Origin: Agrobacterium tumefaciens
GTDB lineage: Bacteria > Pseudomonadota > Alphaproteobacteria > Rhizobiales > Rhizobiaceae
NCBI RefSeq assembly: GCF_005221325.1
Contig: NZ_CP039888.1
Span: forward strand, 2,885,439-2,949,438
Direction of reading: 5' to 3'
DNA: 64,000 nucleotides
Below are positions 20,384-28,823 of the stretch, one piece after another. The first letter of the stretch is position 1, and every line of letters begins with the position of its first letter. Below the pieces are notes generated by a model. It had not been told where the DNA came from, searched no databases, and saw only the letters and a list, made by a program, of their open reading frames with translations. The position numbers and the translations under genes are program-made.

Positions 20384-20401
20384 CTACCTACTAGTTGGTA
20401 G
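20384..20401. promoter_or_regulatory. Near-perfect 18-bp palindrome upstream of the TetR gene (likely operator)
   Basis: CTACCTACTAGTTGGTAG is self-complementary at 8 of 9 base pairs and ends 3 bp before the TetR start codon, just downstream of a TTGACA (20376-20381) that could be a -35 element. Position and symmetry fit a TetR autoregulatory site. Confidence 0.7.
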
Positions 20402-20404
20402 GCC

Positions 20405-20989
20405 ATGAACATGAAAAATCTGCAAAGCAAAGCCGATGACATTCTCCAGTGCGCGCGCACCCTGATTATAAGAGGTGGCTACAACAGTTTCAGCTACGCC
20501 GATATTTCCCATGTGGTCGGCATTCGCAATGCGAGTATCCACCACCATTTTCCCAGCAAAGCGGATTTGGTCCGCAAACTGGTTGCACAATACAGGCAGG
20601 AAGCTGAAGCCGGTATCGCCGGGCTGGAGCGAAACATCTCTGATCCGCTGGAACAGCTTCGCGCCTATATCGGCTATTGGGAAGGCTGTATCGCTGACGC
20701 TACTCATCCCTTCTGCGTCTGTGCGCTGCTTGCCAGCGAGATACCGGTTCTTCCTGAAACGGTCGTTCTTGAAGTACGTGCGCATTTTCGAAGTCTCTCG
20801 GACTGGCTCACCACCGTGCTGGAACGCGGCGCTGCTCAAGGGCGCCTTGTACTAACGGGAACAGCGCGGGCCAATGCTGAAATCTTCATGGCCACGGTGC
20901 ACGGCGCAATGCTTTCGGCGCGTGCACACGGCGATGCCGCGACCTTTGGCGCGGTAACCCGCTCCATGCTGGAGCGCATCACCGCTTGA
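20405..20989 (+). CDS. TetR-family transcriptional regulator, 194 aa
   Basis: A one-component repressor. The N-terminal helix-turn-helix includes FSYADISHVVGIRNASIHHH followed by FPSKADLVRKLV (about residues 30-62), the TetR hallmark. The C-terminal helical ligand-binding domain is less conserved. A palindromic operator lies over its start. The gene 143 bp downstream on the same strand encodes a membrane protein and is the likely target or operon partner. The ligand is unknown. Confidence 0.93.
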   Translation: MNMKNLQSKADDILQCARTLIIRGGYNSFSYADISHVVGIRNASIHHHFPSKADLVRKLVAQYRQEAEAGIAGLERNISDPLEQLRAYIGYWEGCIADATHPFCVCALLASEIPVLPETVVLEVRAHFRSLSDWLTTVLERGAAQGRLVLTGTARANAEIFMATVHGAMLSARAHGDAATFGAVTRSMLERITA

Positions 20990-21131
20990 AACGGCACCTT
21001 GCGAGGGGAGTGCACGCAGGACCCGAGCGAGTTGCCGACCAATCAACAGACAACACACCGCTTGCAGATATGTCGGTGACATCCTGCTTCCCGGACCACC
21101 CCAACTTTCTGGAAGAGAAAGGCAATCTCGC

Positions 21132-21620
21132 ATGTTCGGTATTTCTCCGCTTGGCTGGGTCCACACACTCGGCAGCCTCCCGGCCATTCCCGTGGCCATC
21201 TACATGTTTGCCCGTCACGGTCGAATCGTTCCCCGATCCACGCCGGGTGCAATCTATCTCGTTTCCATGCTGATTGGTGCTGCGACGGTCTTCCTCGTGG
21301 CGCATCAGCCGGTCAGCTACGGCGTTGGTGTCCTGACTATCCTGTTCCTGCTTGCGGGTTATGGAATAGAACGCGTTCTGGGTTCAACGCGTATCGCCAG
21401 ATATATTGAAACCATCTGTCTCAGCATCACTGCGTTTCTTTTGATGGTGCCAACGGTTAGCGAAATTCTGCGTCGCGTCCCCGATGGTCACCCGATAGTT
21501 ACGGACCTAAAATCGCCGCTGCTTCTCGGCGCTCAGGCAGGATTGCTGGCAATCCTCGTGGTTGGCCTGACCGCCCAGATGATTTATCTCACACGACAAA
21601 AAAGAAACGCCGCGAACTAG
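21132..21620 (+). CDS. Polytopic membrane protein (DUF2306-like), 162 aa
   Basis: A protein with five predicted transmembrane segments (for example FGISPLGWVHTLGSLPAIPV at the start and LLLGAQAGLLAILVVGLTAQ near the end). The conserved-looking histidines H11 and H29 and the overall layout resemble DUF2306 membrane proteins, but I hold that loosely. It follows the TetR gene on the same strand and is probably controlled by it. Its stop codon lies inside the loop of the terminator shared with guaA. Confidence 0.75.
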   Translation: MFGISPLGWVHTLGSLPAIPVAIYMFARHGRIVPRSTPGAIYLVSMLIGAATVFLVAHQPVSYGVGVLTILFLLAGYGIERVLGSTRIARYIETICLSITAFLLMVPTVSEILRRVPDGHPIVTDLKSPLLLGAQAGLLAILVVGLTAQMIYLTRQKRNAAN

Positions 21621-21629
21621 TCGCGGCGT
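21607..21629. terminator. Intrinsic terminator shared with guaA
   Basis: ACGCCGCGA (21607-21615) and TCGCGGCGT (21621-21629) form a perfect 9-bp stem with a 5-base loop. On the minus strand the stem is followed by a T-rich run (TTTCTTTTTTG), so it is a good terminator for guaA. On the plus strand only CATCTTT follows. Confidence 0.8.
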
Positions 21630-21693
21630 CATCTTTAAAACTGCCTTCGATACGGGCGTTGCGGCAGCAACGTCACGGCATCGATTATAGTCC

Positions 21694-23271
21694 TTATTCC
21701 CACTCGATCGTGCCGGGCGGCTTGCTCGTCACGTCATAAACGACGCGGTTGATACCGCGCACTTCGTTGATGATGCGGGTTGCCGCGCGGCCAAGGAAGT
21801 TCATGTCGTAGGGATAGAAATCCGCCGTCATGCCATCCACTGACGTCACGGCGCGCAGCGCGCAGACGAAGTCATAGGTGCGGTAATCGCCCATGACGCC
21901 GACGGTCTGTACCGGCAGCAGCACGGCAAAGGCCTGCCAGATGGTGTCATAGAGACCGGCCTTGCGGATTTCGTCGAGATAGATCGCATCCGCCTTGCGC
22001 AGAATATCGAGCTTCTCGCGGGTGATCGCGCCGGGGCAACGGATCGCCAGACCCGGGCCGGGGAAGGGGTGACGGCCGATGAAGCTTTCCGGCAGGCCGA
22101 GTTCGCGGCCAAGCGCGCGCACTTCATCCTTGAAGAGCTCACGCAGCGGCTCGACGAGCTGCATGTTCATGCGCTCGGGAAGCCCGCCGACATTGTGGTG
22201 GCTCTTGATGGTGACCGAAGGGCCGCCGGAGAAGGAAACGCTTTCGATGACGTCAGGATAAAGCGTGCCCTGCGCCAGGAACTTCGGTGCGCCCTTGCCA
22301 TCGGCGGCAATCTTGGCCGCTTCGGCCTCGAAGACTTCGATGAACAGACGACCGATGGTCTTGCGTTTTACTTCCGGATCGGAAACGCCCGAGAGTTCGC
22401 CGAGGAACATGTCGGCGGCGTCAACGTGAACAAGCGGGATGTTGTAATGGTCGCGGAACATGCCGACGACCTGCTCGCTTTCGCCAAGCCGCATCAGGCC
22501 GTGGTCAACGTAAACGCAGGTCAGCTGGTCGCCGATCGCCTCATGGATTAGGATCGCCGCAACCGAGGAATCGACGCCGCCGGAGAGAGCGCAGAGCACG
22601 CGGCCGGTGCCGACCTGCTCGCGGATCTTGCGGATCATCTCGGCGCGGTAGGCAGCCATCGTCCAGTCGGATTTGAGGCCGACGATCTTGTGAACGAAGT
22701 TGGAGAGCAGCTTGCCGCCGTCAGGCGTATGCACCACTTCCGGGTGGAACATCGTGGTGTAATAGTGGCGCGCCTCGTCGGCCGCGATGGCGAAAGGTGC
22801 GTTCTCGGAGGTCGCGATGACCTCGAAACCTTCCGGCAGCTTCGTCACGCGGTCGCCATGGCTCATCCACACCGGATAGCTCTTGCCCTGTTCCCAGAAA
22901 CCGTCGAACAGCGGGCTTGCCTTCTTGATGTCGATATCGGCCCGGCCGAATTCCGCCGCATGGCCGCCCTCGACCACGCCGCCGAGCTGCGTGCAGAGCG
23001 TCTGCTGGCCGTAGCAGATGCCGAGGATCGGAACCTTGCTGTCGAACACCGCCTGCGGCGCGCGAGGGCTTCCTTCCGCCGTCACGGATGCGGGGCCACC
23101 GGAGAAGATCACGCCCTTGGGCTGAAGCTTCTCGAACGCCTCTGCGGCATTCTGGAACGGGTGGATTTCGCAATAGACCCCGGCTTCGCGGATGCGGCGC
23201 GCAATCAGCTGCGTCACCTGGCTGCCGAAATCGATGATGAGAATGCTGTCGGGATGGGCTATCTGGGTCAT
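21694..23271 (-). CDS. guaA: GMP synthase (glutamine-hydrolysing)
   Basis: Converts XMP to GMP with ATP and glutamine in purine synthesis. The 525-aa protein has an N-terminal class I glutamine amidotransferase domain with the nucleophile Cys86 in GICYGQQ and the His/Glu pair in MFHPEVVHT. An ATP-pyrophosphatase domain follows with the P-loop [11 protein letters not shown]. The C-terminal dimerisation domain ends [16 protein letters not shown], as in the family. It stands alone on the minus strand with its own terminator. Confidence 0.97.
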   Translation of the reverse strand: MTQIAHPDSILIIDFGSQVTQLIARRIREAGVYCEIHPFQNAAEAFEKLQPKGVIFSGGPASVTAEGSPRAPQAVFDSKVPILGICYGQQTLCTQLGGVVEGGHAAEFGRADIDIKKASPLFDGFWEQGKSYPVWMSHGDRVTKLPEGFEVIATSENAPFAIAADEARHYYTTMFHPEVVHTPDGGKLLSNFVHKIVGLKSDWTMAAYRAEMIRKIREQVGTGRVLCALSGGVDSSVAAILIHEAIGDQLTCVYVDHGLMRLGESEQVVGMFRDHYNIPLVHVDAADMFLGELSGVSDPEVKRKTIGRLFIEVFEAEAAKIAADGKGAPKFLAQGTLYPDVIESVSFSGGPSVTIKSHHNVGGLPERMNMQLVEPLRELFKDEVRALGRELGLPESFIGRHPFPGPGLAIRCPGAITREKLDILRKADAIYLDEIRKAGLYDTIWQAFAVLLPVQTVGVMGDYRTYDFVCALRAVTSVDGMTADFYPYDMNFLGRAATRIINEVRGINRVVYDVTSKPPGTIEWE

Positions 23272-23354
23272 GGCGAGCCTTTAAAGAAAAGCGGGGCTTT
23301 AGGCAACCCGGAAGCGGGCGTCAAACGGCGGAAATTTGCGAAAATCGCAAGGTT

Positions 23355-23993
23355 TCAAAGGGCAATCACACCATCCTCGATGGCGCGGCAGAGCCGGTCG
23401 ACGGCATCGGCGAGCTTTTCATCGATGATATCAAGATATTCCGTCCAGTCGTCCACATGGTTCACATCGGCCTTGCCGTCGGAAATACCGCGCAGGCCGA
23501 TGAGGGGCACACCGAAGCGCTGGCACGCGCGCAAGACCGCAAAGGTCTCCATTTCCACCATATCGGCATCGATCAACCCATAGGCTTCTCCAGAAACGAC
23601 GTTGCCGCCGGTGGAAAGTCTTGCCTCGGCAATATCGGGTATCCGCAAAGGCAGGGCCACTTCAGCGGGCAGATCGAGAAACGGCGTGCGCCCCTTCTCG
23701 AAACCGAAGGCGGACGCATCCATATCGCGATAGGAAACCGAAATCGCCTGATAGATACCCGTCTGTTGCAATGTCCGCGAACCGGCGGAGCCAAGCGAAA
23801 CGACGAGATCGGGCAGATGGTCGGCCGCATCGAGACCGGCAAGAATGGCCGTCACCGAAATAGCCGCCTCGACCGGGCCGACCCCGGTCATGAGTGGCGT
23901 GATGCGCGCCTGCAGATGGGGGCCGTATTCTGCGGAAGCCGCCATGACGAAAAGAACGGATTTATCCGCAACATGCGAAAGCCGATAGCTCAT
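23355..23993 (-). CDS. MTA/SAH nucleosidase-like phosphorylase-family protein, 212 aa
   Basis: A nucleoside phosphorylase superfamily protein resembling 5'-methylthioadenosine/S-adenosylhomocysteine nucleosidase. Visible elements are MTGVGPVEAAISV near the N-terminus, SLGSAGS, the substrate-binding VEMETFAVLRAC and the catalytic-Asp-type ISDGKAD. It is slightly shorter than E. coli Pfs. Its start overlaps the stop of the thioesterase gene by 4 bp (ATGA), so the two are translationally coupled. Confidence 0.85.
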   Translation of the reverse strand: MSYRLSHVADKSVLFVMAASAEYGPHLQARITPLMTGVGPVEAAISVTAILAGLDAADHLPDLVVSLGSAGSRTLQQTGIYQAISVSYRDMDASAFGFEKGRTPFLDLPAEVALPLRIPDIAEARLSTGGNVVSGEAYGLIDADMVEMETFAVLRACQRFGVPLIGLRGISDGKADVNHVDDWTEYLDIIDEKLADAVDRLCRAIEDGVIAL

Positions 23994-24439
23994 CCGCTAA
24001 TATCCTCGCGCCCCTTCACTACCATCATAGTGCCCGTCATGGAGGCGATGAGCTTTGCAGGTCCATCGGAGAGCGCATAGGCGCGGCCATCCGCCACGAT
24101 CAGATTGTTGCCGGGCTTGATGATCTCGCCGCGAAACAGGAACCGCTCACCACGTCCCGGCGACATGAGGTTGACCTTGAATTCGATGGTCAGCAGCGAG
24201 GCTTCCGGTTCGATGATCGTATAGGCCGCGTAAGTGCAGGCCGTGTCCAGGCCGGCGGCAATGACGCCCGCATGCAATATGCCATGCTGCTGTGTCAGCT
24301 TTTCATGGAAAGGCAGCTCTATTTCCACCAGCCTGTGTTCGATGCGGCTTATCTCGGCATTGATGGCCTGCACCACGCCCTGCCGCGCGAAGCTAGTTTC
24401 TATCCGCTGGCGAAAATCGCCGGGATCAGTGATCTCCAT
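23990..24439 (-). CDS. PaaI-family thioesterase (hotdog fold), 149 aa
   Basis: A small hotdog-fold acyl-CoA thioesterase. The helix and catalytic region QHGILHAGVIAAGLDTACTY (about residues 53-72) carry the H-G-x-x-x-x-G-x-x-x-x-x-x-D pattern of this family. It is the first gene of a two-gene unit with the MTA/SAH nucleosidase-like gene. The acyl substrate is unknown. Confidence 0.88.
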   Translation of the reverse strand: MEITDPGDFRQRIETSFARQGVVQAINAEISRIEHRLVEIELPFHEKLTQQHGILHAGVIAAGLDTACTYAAYTIIEPEASLLTIEFKVNLMSPGRGERFLFRGEIIKPGNNLIVADGRAYALSDGPAKLIASMTGTMMVVKGREDISG

Positions 24440-24517
24440 GGCCTACCTGCCTGCCTTCTGCCCTGTCGCAGACTGACATGGCGCGTGGCGCTGGGCAAGG
24501 CAAGGGCTTGCCGCGAA

Positions 24518-24970
24518 TTAGTTCAGCAAACCGATGCTTGCGTTGAGCACCGTGGCAAAGGCGACCCACAAGGCATAGGGCGCGAAAAGCCACATGGATA
24601 TGCGGTCGCGACGGTAGGTCAGCGCCATGAAGGCGATGATGCAGATCAGCATGGGGACGATGATGACGAGCGCGCCGGCCGGGCTCTGCATGCCGAAAAA
24701 GATCGGTGACCACAGGAAATTCAGCACCATCTGCGTGAACCAGAGGCGCATGCGCGTCCCCATCGGTTTCCTGATCCACGTCCGCGCGCCGGCGATGCCG
24801 ATCAGGATGTAAAGCGCAGTCCAGACCGGCCCGAAACTCCAGTTGGGGGGATTGAAGAATGGTTTCTGCAGCGATTGGTACCATTCGCCCGGCACATTGT
24901 TGACGCCGATCAATGCCCCGATAGCGACAACGACAACCACAAAAACAATATGCACGGCCAGATTCTTCAT
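24518..24970 (-). CDS. tspO: TspO/MBR-family tryptophan-rich sensory protein
   Basis: A five-span membrane protein of the TspO/translocator family, known to bind porphyrins and linked to oxygen- and stress-dependent control. The 150-aa length is normal. The signature PFFNPPNWSFGPVWTALYIL and a tryptophan-rich composition (for example WYQSLQKP) are visible, and the first helix is IVFVVVVVAIGALIGV. It lies downstream of the iron-linked module on the same strand but 51 bp apart, so coexpression is possible but unproven. Confidence 0.93.
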   Translation of the reverse strand: MKNLAVHIVFVVVVVAIGALIGVNNVPGEWYQSLQKPFFNPPNWSFGPVWTALYILIGIAGARTWIRKPMGTRMRLWFTQMVLNFLWSPIFFGMQSPAGALVIIVPMLICIIAFMALTYRRDRISMWLFAPYALWVAFATVLNASIGLLN

Positions 24971-25021
24971 TACGCATCCAATGCGCGGCCGACGCTTTGG
25001 TTCCCCTGCTTTTTCAGTATT

Positions 25022-26116
25022 TTAGCCGGAAAGGCGCACGATATGCTGGTCCCAGGCCACGTTGCTGCGAATGGCCTCGAAAAATCCGTCATAGGAGGAA
25101 ACCGCAATGCCGCCGGTAGCCGCCGCAACACCCGCCGCTTCCCGCACGCTAACCTCCGAGACCACGCGTCCTGTCTTCGCATCAAGTGTCACGGCGGCGT
25201 TGCCGTTCGGCGAGGTCAGGCCCACCAGCCCTTCGCGCCGGTTGACGGCGATGGCCCCGACATAATTGGCAAGCCGTACGGTCGTTTCGTGCGGCAGATC
25301 GACGAAGGCAAGATCCTCGCCCTTCGAGAAATGGCCGACAAGCGGCGGAAGATCGTTGCGCGGTCCTTCATATTGGCAGGCGAACCAGATGCGGCCGTCA
25401 TCGCCGAGATCGACATGGCGGGTGGAAAGCTGCCGCAGCTGCTCCGGCATCGCATGTTTCTGGATCAGCTGACCGGTGGCGGCATCCAGTAGCACGAGGG
25501 AAGGTTCCATGCTGTCGATATTGAGTTTCGTGCGGCCGAAATCCGGGTGGGTCTCAATGCCGCCATTGGCGATCACGATCAGCCGCCCGTCATCGCTCAC
25601 CGTCATGTCATGGGTGCCGACGCCATGCGCGTCATATTCACCGATGCGGATAAAACCGTTCCGGGTGTCGTAAAGGCCGATGACGCCGCGATTGCCGTCG
25701 AAGTCGTTTTCGCTGGCATAGAGGATTGCGCCATCGGGCGAGAATTGCCCATGGCCATAAAAGTGCCGGTTCTCAGGCGCGTGCATCACGACAGGCTCCT
25801 GACGCCGCATGGGATCGAAGGCCATGAAGAAAGTGCCGGGACGGCGCGCGAAGGCCACCGTCATGCCGGTCGCATGGCTCATCGCCATTCCATGGGCGCG
25901 GGCGGGCAAGGCGACGCGATCGATGATCTCGCCACGCTCGCTCACCGTCGCAATGCCGTAGGAGCCATCGCGGGCGCGGAAGGCGGAGGCAAAGACGGCG
26001 TCGGTGCGTTCCAGCGCATGGAGCGACTGCGGGGCAAGGGCGGCAAGGAAGGGAATACCCGCCGCCTTGATGAAGCTGCGCCGGTCGATCAGCATCCGCT
26101 TGCTGCCGGAAATCAT
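25022..26116 (-). CDS. DUF1513-family Tat-exported beta-propeller-like protein, 364 aa
   Basis: A predicted periplasmic protein with an N-terminal Tat signal: DRRSFIKAAG followed by a hydrophobic stretch (IPFLAALAPQSLHALE). The mature part contains repeated beta-strand blocks (for example GHGQFSPDGAILYASEND and GTHDMTVSDDGRLIVIANGG) like a WD40 or DUF1513 propeller. ATG 26116 has GGAG upstream; ATG 26095 is the alternative. It is the last gene of the four-gene module, 3 bp after an M75 gene. Its biochemical role is unknown, though DUF1513 genes commonly accompany imelysin and di-heme genes. Confidence 0.85.
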   Translation of the reverse strand: MISGSKRMLIDRRSFIKAAGIPFLAALAPQSLHALERTDAVFASAFRARDGSYGIATVSERGEIIDRVALPARAHGMAMSHATGMTVAFARRPGTFFMAFDPMRRQEPVVMHAPENRHFYGHGQFSPDGAILYASENDFDGNRGVIGLYDTRNGFIRIGEYDAHGVGTHDMTVSDDGRLIVIANGGIETHPDFGRTKLNIDSMEPSLVLLDAATGQLIQKHAMPEQLRQLSTRHVDLGDDGRIWFACQYEGPRNDLPPLVGHFSKGEDLAFVDLPHETTVRLANYVGAIAVNRREGLVGLTSPNGNAAVTLDAKTGRVVSEVSVREAAGVAAATGGIAVSSYDGFFEAIRSNVAWDQHIVRLSG

Positions 26117-26119
26117 CGC

Positions 26120-27241
26120 TCAGTCTCCGTCAGCAAAGGAAAAGCCGGAGCTGAGGCCGATCGCGCCGCCATACTGGTCGTTGAGGCGGTAGATCAGGTC
26201 TTTGCCGTTGAGCAGCAGATAGTCCACCTTGGCGCGCTGGTCGTCCTCGTCCAGCGCCTTTTCCACATCCGTATCGATCGTCCCGGCAACCCGGATCATC
26301 GATTTGGCGATGAAGTCGATGGAATTGACGATGGAGCGCTGATCGGGCGGTACGAGTTCGACCATATCGGCGGTATGCAGGAGAGTCTGCACGGCCTTGA
26401 TATTGGCGGAAATACTCTTCCAGGTCAGGCCTGAGCGCCAGTAAATGGCGGTGCGGGGAAATCTCGCCTTGTCCGGCCCCTTGTAGAAGGTTTCGATCCG
26501 CTGGTCGCGGATCGCCTCTGCGCCGTGCACGAGAATGCCGAGCAGGGCAACCAGCGCCTCGCGCTCGTCACGAAAGACGGGGTTGTCCGGTCCCGGCTGT
26601 GTCCAGTTTTTCTGCGCACCGTCAGGTGCGTTCCAGCTGTCGGAAAGCTCTGCCGCCACATTGGCGATATTGCCGGCGATGGCGGCGCCGAAACGGCAGC
26701 GGAAATCGCCCTTCTTGTCGAGAAGCTCATCCGCGCCGGTGCCGTAAAGCACGAACTCCAGCGCGCCGAGTCCCTGTGCCGCGACGCTCTTGCCTTTCAG
26801 GCCGTCGGCGGTGGTAACGCTTTCATCCTTGTCGGCAAGGTAACGCTGCACCTGCTTCAGTCCGAGACCCTTCTTGTCGGGGTAATAAAGCACGCGTTCG
26901 AAGCGGTTCTTCTCGATGACAGGGCCGATACGCATGATTTCGATTGTCGACCAGTTCAAGACCGTTTCAGTAAAAGCCGCCTGCGCTGCCGCCTCCGTTG
27001 TTTTGGAGGGTGCTGCGCAGAAGGCCTTCATGCTGCCTTCCAGCGTCTCCGCAGACTGCCGGAAGTGGTCATAACCGGGGCGGATGAAGCCGTTCACCGC
27101 TTTTTCCATCACGCTCCGCACCTGCGCGGGGTCGAGCGGTGGCGGCGGCAACAGTTCCACATCCTGCGCCCTTGCCGGCGGCGTGGTGAGAAGCAGCAGC
27201 ACGGAGATGACGCCGGAAATTTTTCGCATGGCATTGTTCAT
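26120..27241 (-). CDS. M75 imelysin-like periplasmic protein, 373 aa (HxxE His absent)
   Basis: A secreted M75-superfamily protein with signal peptide MRKISGVISVLLLLTTPPARA. The segment equivalent to the M75 GxHxxE metal motif reads QGLGALEFVLYG, so Glu remains but His is replaced by Gly. I chose the ATG at 27241 because it overlaps the preceding stop as ATGA; ATG 27229 is possible. It sits third in a module with another M75 protein, a di-heme protein and a DUF1513 protein. A role in periplasmic iron handling is inferred from context. Confidence 0.85.
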   Translation of the reverse strand: MNNAMRKISGVISVLLLLTTPPARAQDVELLPPPPLDPAQVRSVMEKAVNGFIRPGYDHFRQSAETLEGSMKAFCAAPSKTTEAAAQAAFTETVLNWSTIEIMRIGPVIEKNRFERVLYYPDKKGLGLKQVQRYLADKDESVTTADGLKGKSVAAQGLGALEFVLYGTGADELLDKKGDFRCRFGAAIAGNIANVAAELSDSWNAPDGAQKNWTQPGPDNPVFRDEREALVALLGILVHGAEAIRDQRIETFYKGPDKARFPRTAIYWRSGLTWKSISANIKAVQTLLHTADMVELVPPDQRSIVNSIDFIAKSMIRVAGTIDTDVEKALDEDDQRAKVDYLLLNGKDLIYRLNDQYGGAIGLSSGFSFADGD

Positions 27242-28764
27242 CAAAGAGACTCCAGAAAGGCCAGCAAAGCCTGCCGGTCGGATTTTTGCAAGGCGGCAAA
27301 GGCGTCGCGCGCTTTTTGCCCTTCGCCGCCATGCCACAATATGGCTTCCGTCAGGCTGCGCGCCCGCCCGTCATGCAGGTAAAAACCGTTGCCGTTCACC
27401 CTTTGCGTCAGGCTGATGCCCCAGAGGGGCTGGGTGCGCCAGTGCCGACCGCTCGCTTCGCCGACCTGCTGGCCATCGGCAAGCTCCTCTCCCATGTCGT
27501 GCAGGAGGAAGTCCGAATAGGGCCAGATCAGCTGGAAAGAATGCATCGGATCGGCGGCATCGCGGCGGGTGACAAATTTCGATGTATGGCAGGCCGTGCA
27601 GCCGGATGTATAGAAAAGCTGCTTGCCCTCAAGAACGGCCCGATCCCCGGCATTGCGCCGCTGCGGCACAGCGAGGTTTTCGGTGTAGAAGGTCACGAGA
27701 TCGAGAACCGGGTCCGGCGCTTCCACCGGCCCCAGCCGCGGCTGCACGCCTGTCGGCATGGCCAGACAGTCCTTCTGAGTATTGGTGCAATCGCCATAGG
27801 CATTCGGCGCATCGGGGGTGGAAATGCCGATATCGTGGGAAAAGGCGCTGGCGCTCTGGTCACGAACGCTCGCATTCTGCGCTTTCCAGCCGAACCGTCC
27901 GAGTTTCACCTCGCCGGCGCGATGATCCCTGACCCAGGCCGGGCGCCCGGCAATGCCGTCGCCATTTTTGTCATCGGGGTCTGCGTTGGCCAGAATATCG
28001 GCCTCGCTGATCGCCTCGATCAGGCCAAGCCCGAGGGTGGGCATGGCGATCCGCGCCGAAAGCGTCGTATCGGTGCCAAGCGGACCATATTTCAGCTCCG
28101 CTGCGGCATAGGTGGGCTTGCGCAGCATCACCACCTCACCATCCGAAAGGTGCACCGGCATTTCAATGTAGGTGATGACCGGCCTGCCCTCGGCGGAGAG
28201 ACCGGGGATGGCAAGATTCTGCAACTGCCGGCCATAGGTAGCGTCGGGAAAATTCAACACTTCATGGCGCCCAATCGCGGCCCGTTCCGTCTCGTCCCGG
28301 GCCGGTCGCGCCAACCGCAGAAACAGCGAAACGGCGTCTTCGCCTGCAAGTGGCGGGCGGCCCCTGCCATCCTTCACATGGCAAGTCTGGCAGGATCGGG
28401 CGTTATAGAAGGGGCCAAGCCCGTCCGAGGCCTGCGTGGAGGAGGGGGAGGAGACCCAGAGCTTCTGGAACAGCGCGTTGCCAAGCTTGAAATCCTGTTT
28501 CCGCTCGAAAGGCATGGTGGCGGAAGGCTGGGAAAATGCGTTGCCATCGGCCTTGCCGGTGCTCGTGGTCGCCCCACCGGACATGGCCTCGAAGGGCTCC
28601 GGCCTCGTAAAATCGGTCGTTGGCGTAGTGACGGCCGAGACGCGGCTTCGGTCTTTCTCCGTCAGGTCGTCACGCAGCGGCGCGGCAAGCGTCGCCCACG
28701 CCACGAGGCAGGCTGCCCCGGCGAAGAAAAACGGCTTGCGGATCGGAGACAGCGACAATTCCAT
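27241..28764 (-). CDS. Di-heme thiol-oxidoreductase-like protein (DUF1111), about 507 aa
   Basis: A periplasmic c-type cytochrome of the di-heme oxidoreductase/DUF1111 group, distantly related to cytochrome c peroxidases. Two heme-binding motifs are visible: SCQTCHVKDGRGRP in the N-terminal half and SGCTACHTSKF in the C-terminal half. The N-terminus (KPFFFAGAACLVAWATLAAP) is a signal peptide. The start is uncertain between ATG 28764 and 28782; neither has a strong ribosome binding site. It lies between two M75 genes and overlaps the next by 4 bp. A redox role in iron uptake is plausible. Confidence 0.87.
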   Translation of the reverse strand: MELSLSPIRKPFFFAGAACLVAWATLAAPLRDDLTEKDRSRVSAVTTPTTDFTRPEPFEAMSGGATTSTGKADGNAFSQPSATMPFERKQDFKLGNALFQKLWVSSPSSTQASDGLGPFYNARSCQTCHVKDGRGRPPLAGEDAVSLFLRLARPARDETERAAIGRHEVLNFPDATYGRQLQNLAIPGLSAEGRPVITYIEMPVHLSDGEVVMLRKPTYAAAELKYGPLGTDTTLSARIAMPTLGLGLIEAISEADILANADPDDKNGDGIAGRPAWVRDHRAGEVKLGRFGWKAQNASVRDQSASAFSHDIGISTPDAPNAYGDCTNTQKDCLAMPTGVQPRLGPVEAPDPVLDLVTFYTENLAVPQRRNAGDRAVLEGKQLFYTSGCTACHTSKFVTRRDAADPMHSFQLIWPYSDFLLHDMGEELADGQQVGEASGRHWRTQPLWGISLTQRVNGNGFYLHDGRARSLTEAILWHGGEGQKARDAFAALQKSDRQALLAFLESL

Positions 28765-28823
28765 GGCGGTCGGAAGGCACATTTGGTGGGCGGGCCGCAG
28801 TGAATTGCGGCCCGCCTTGCCGC

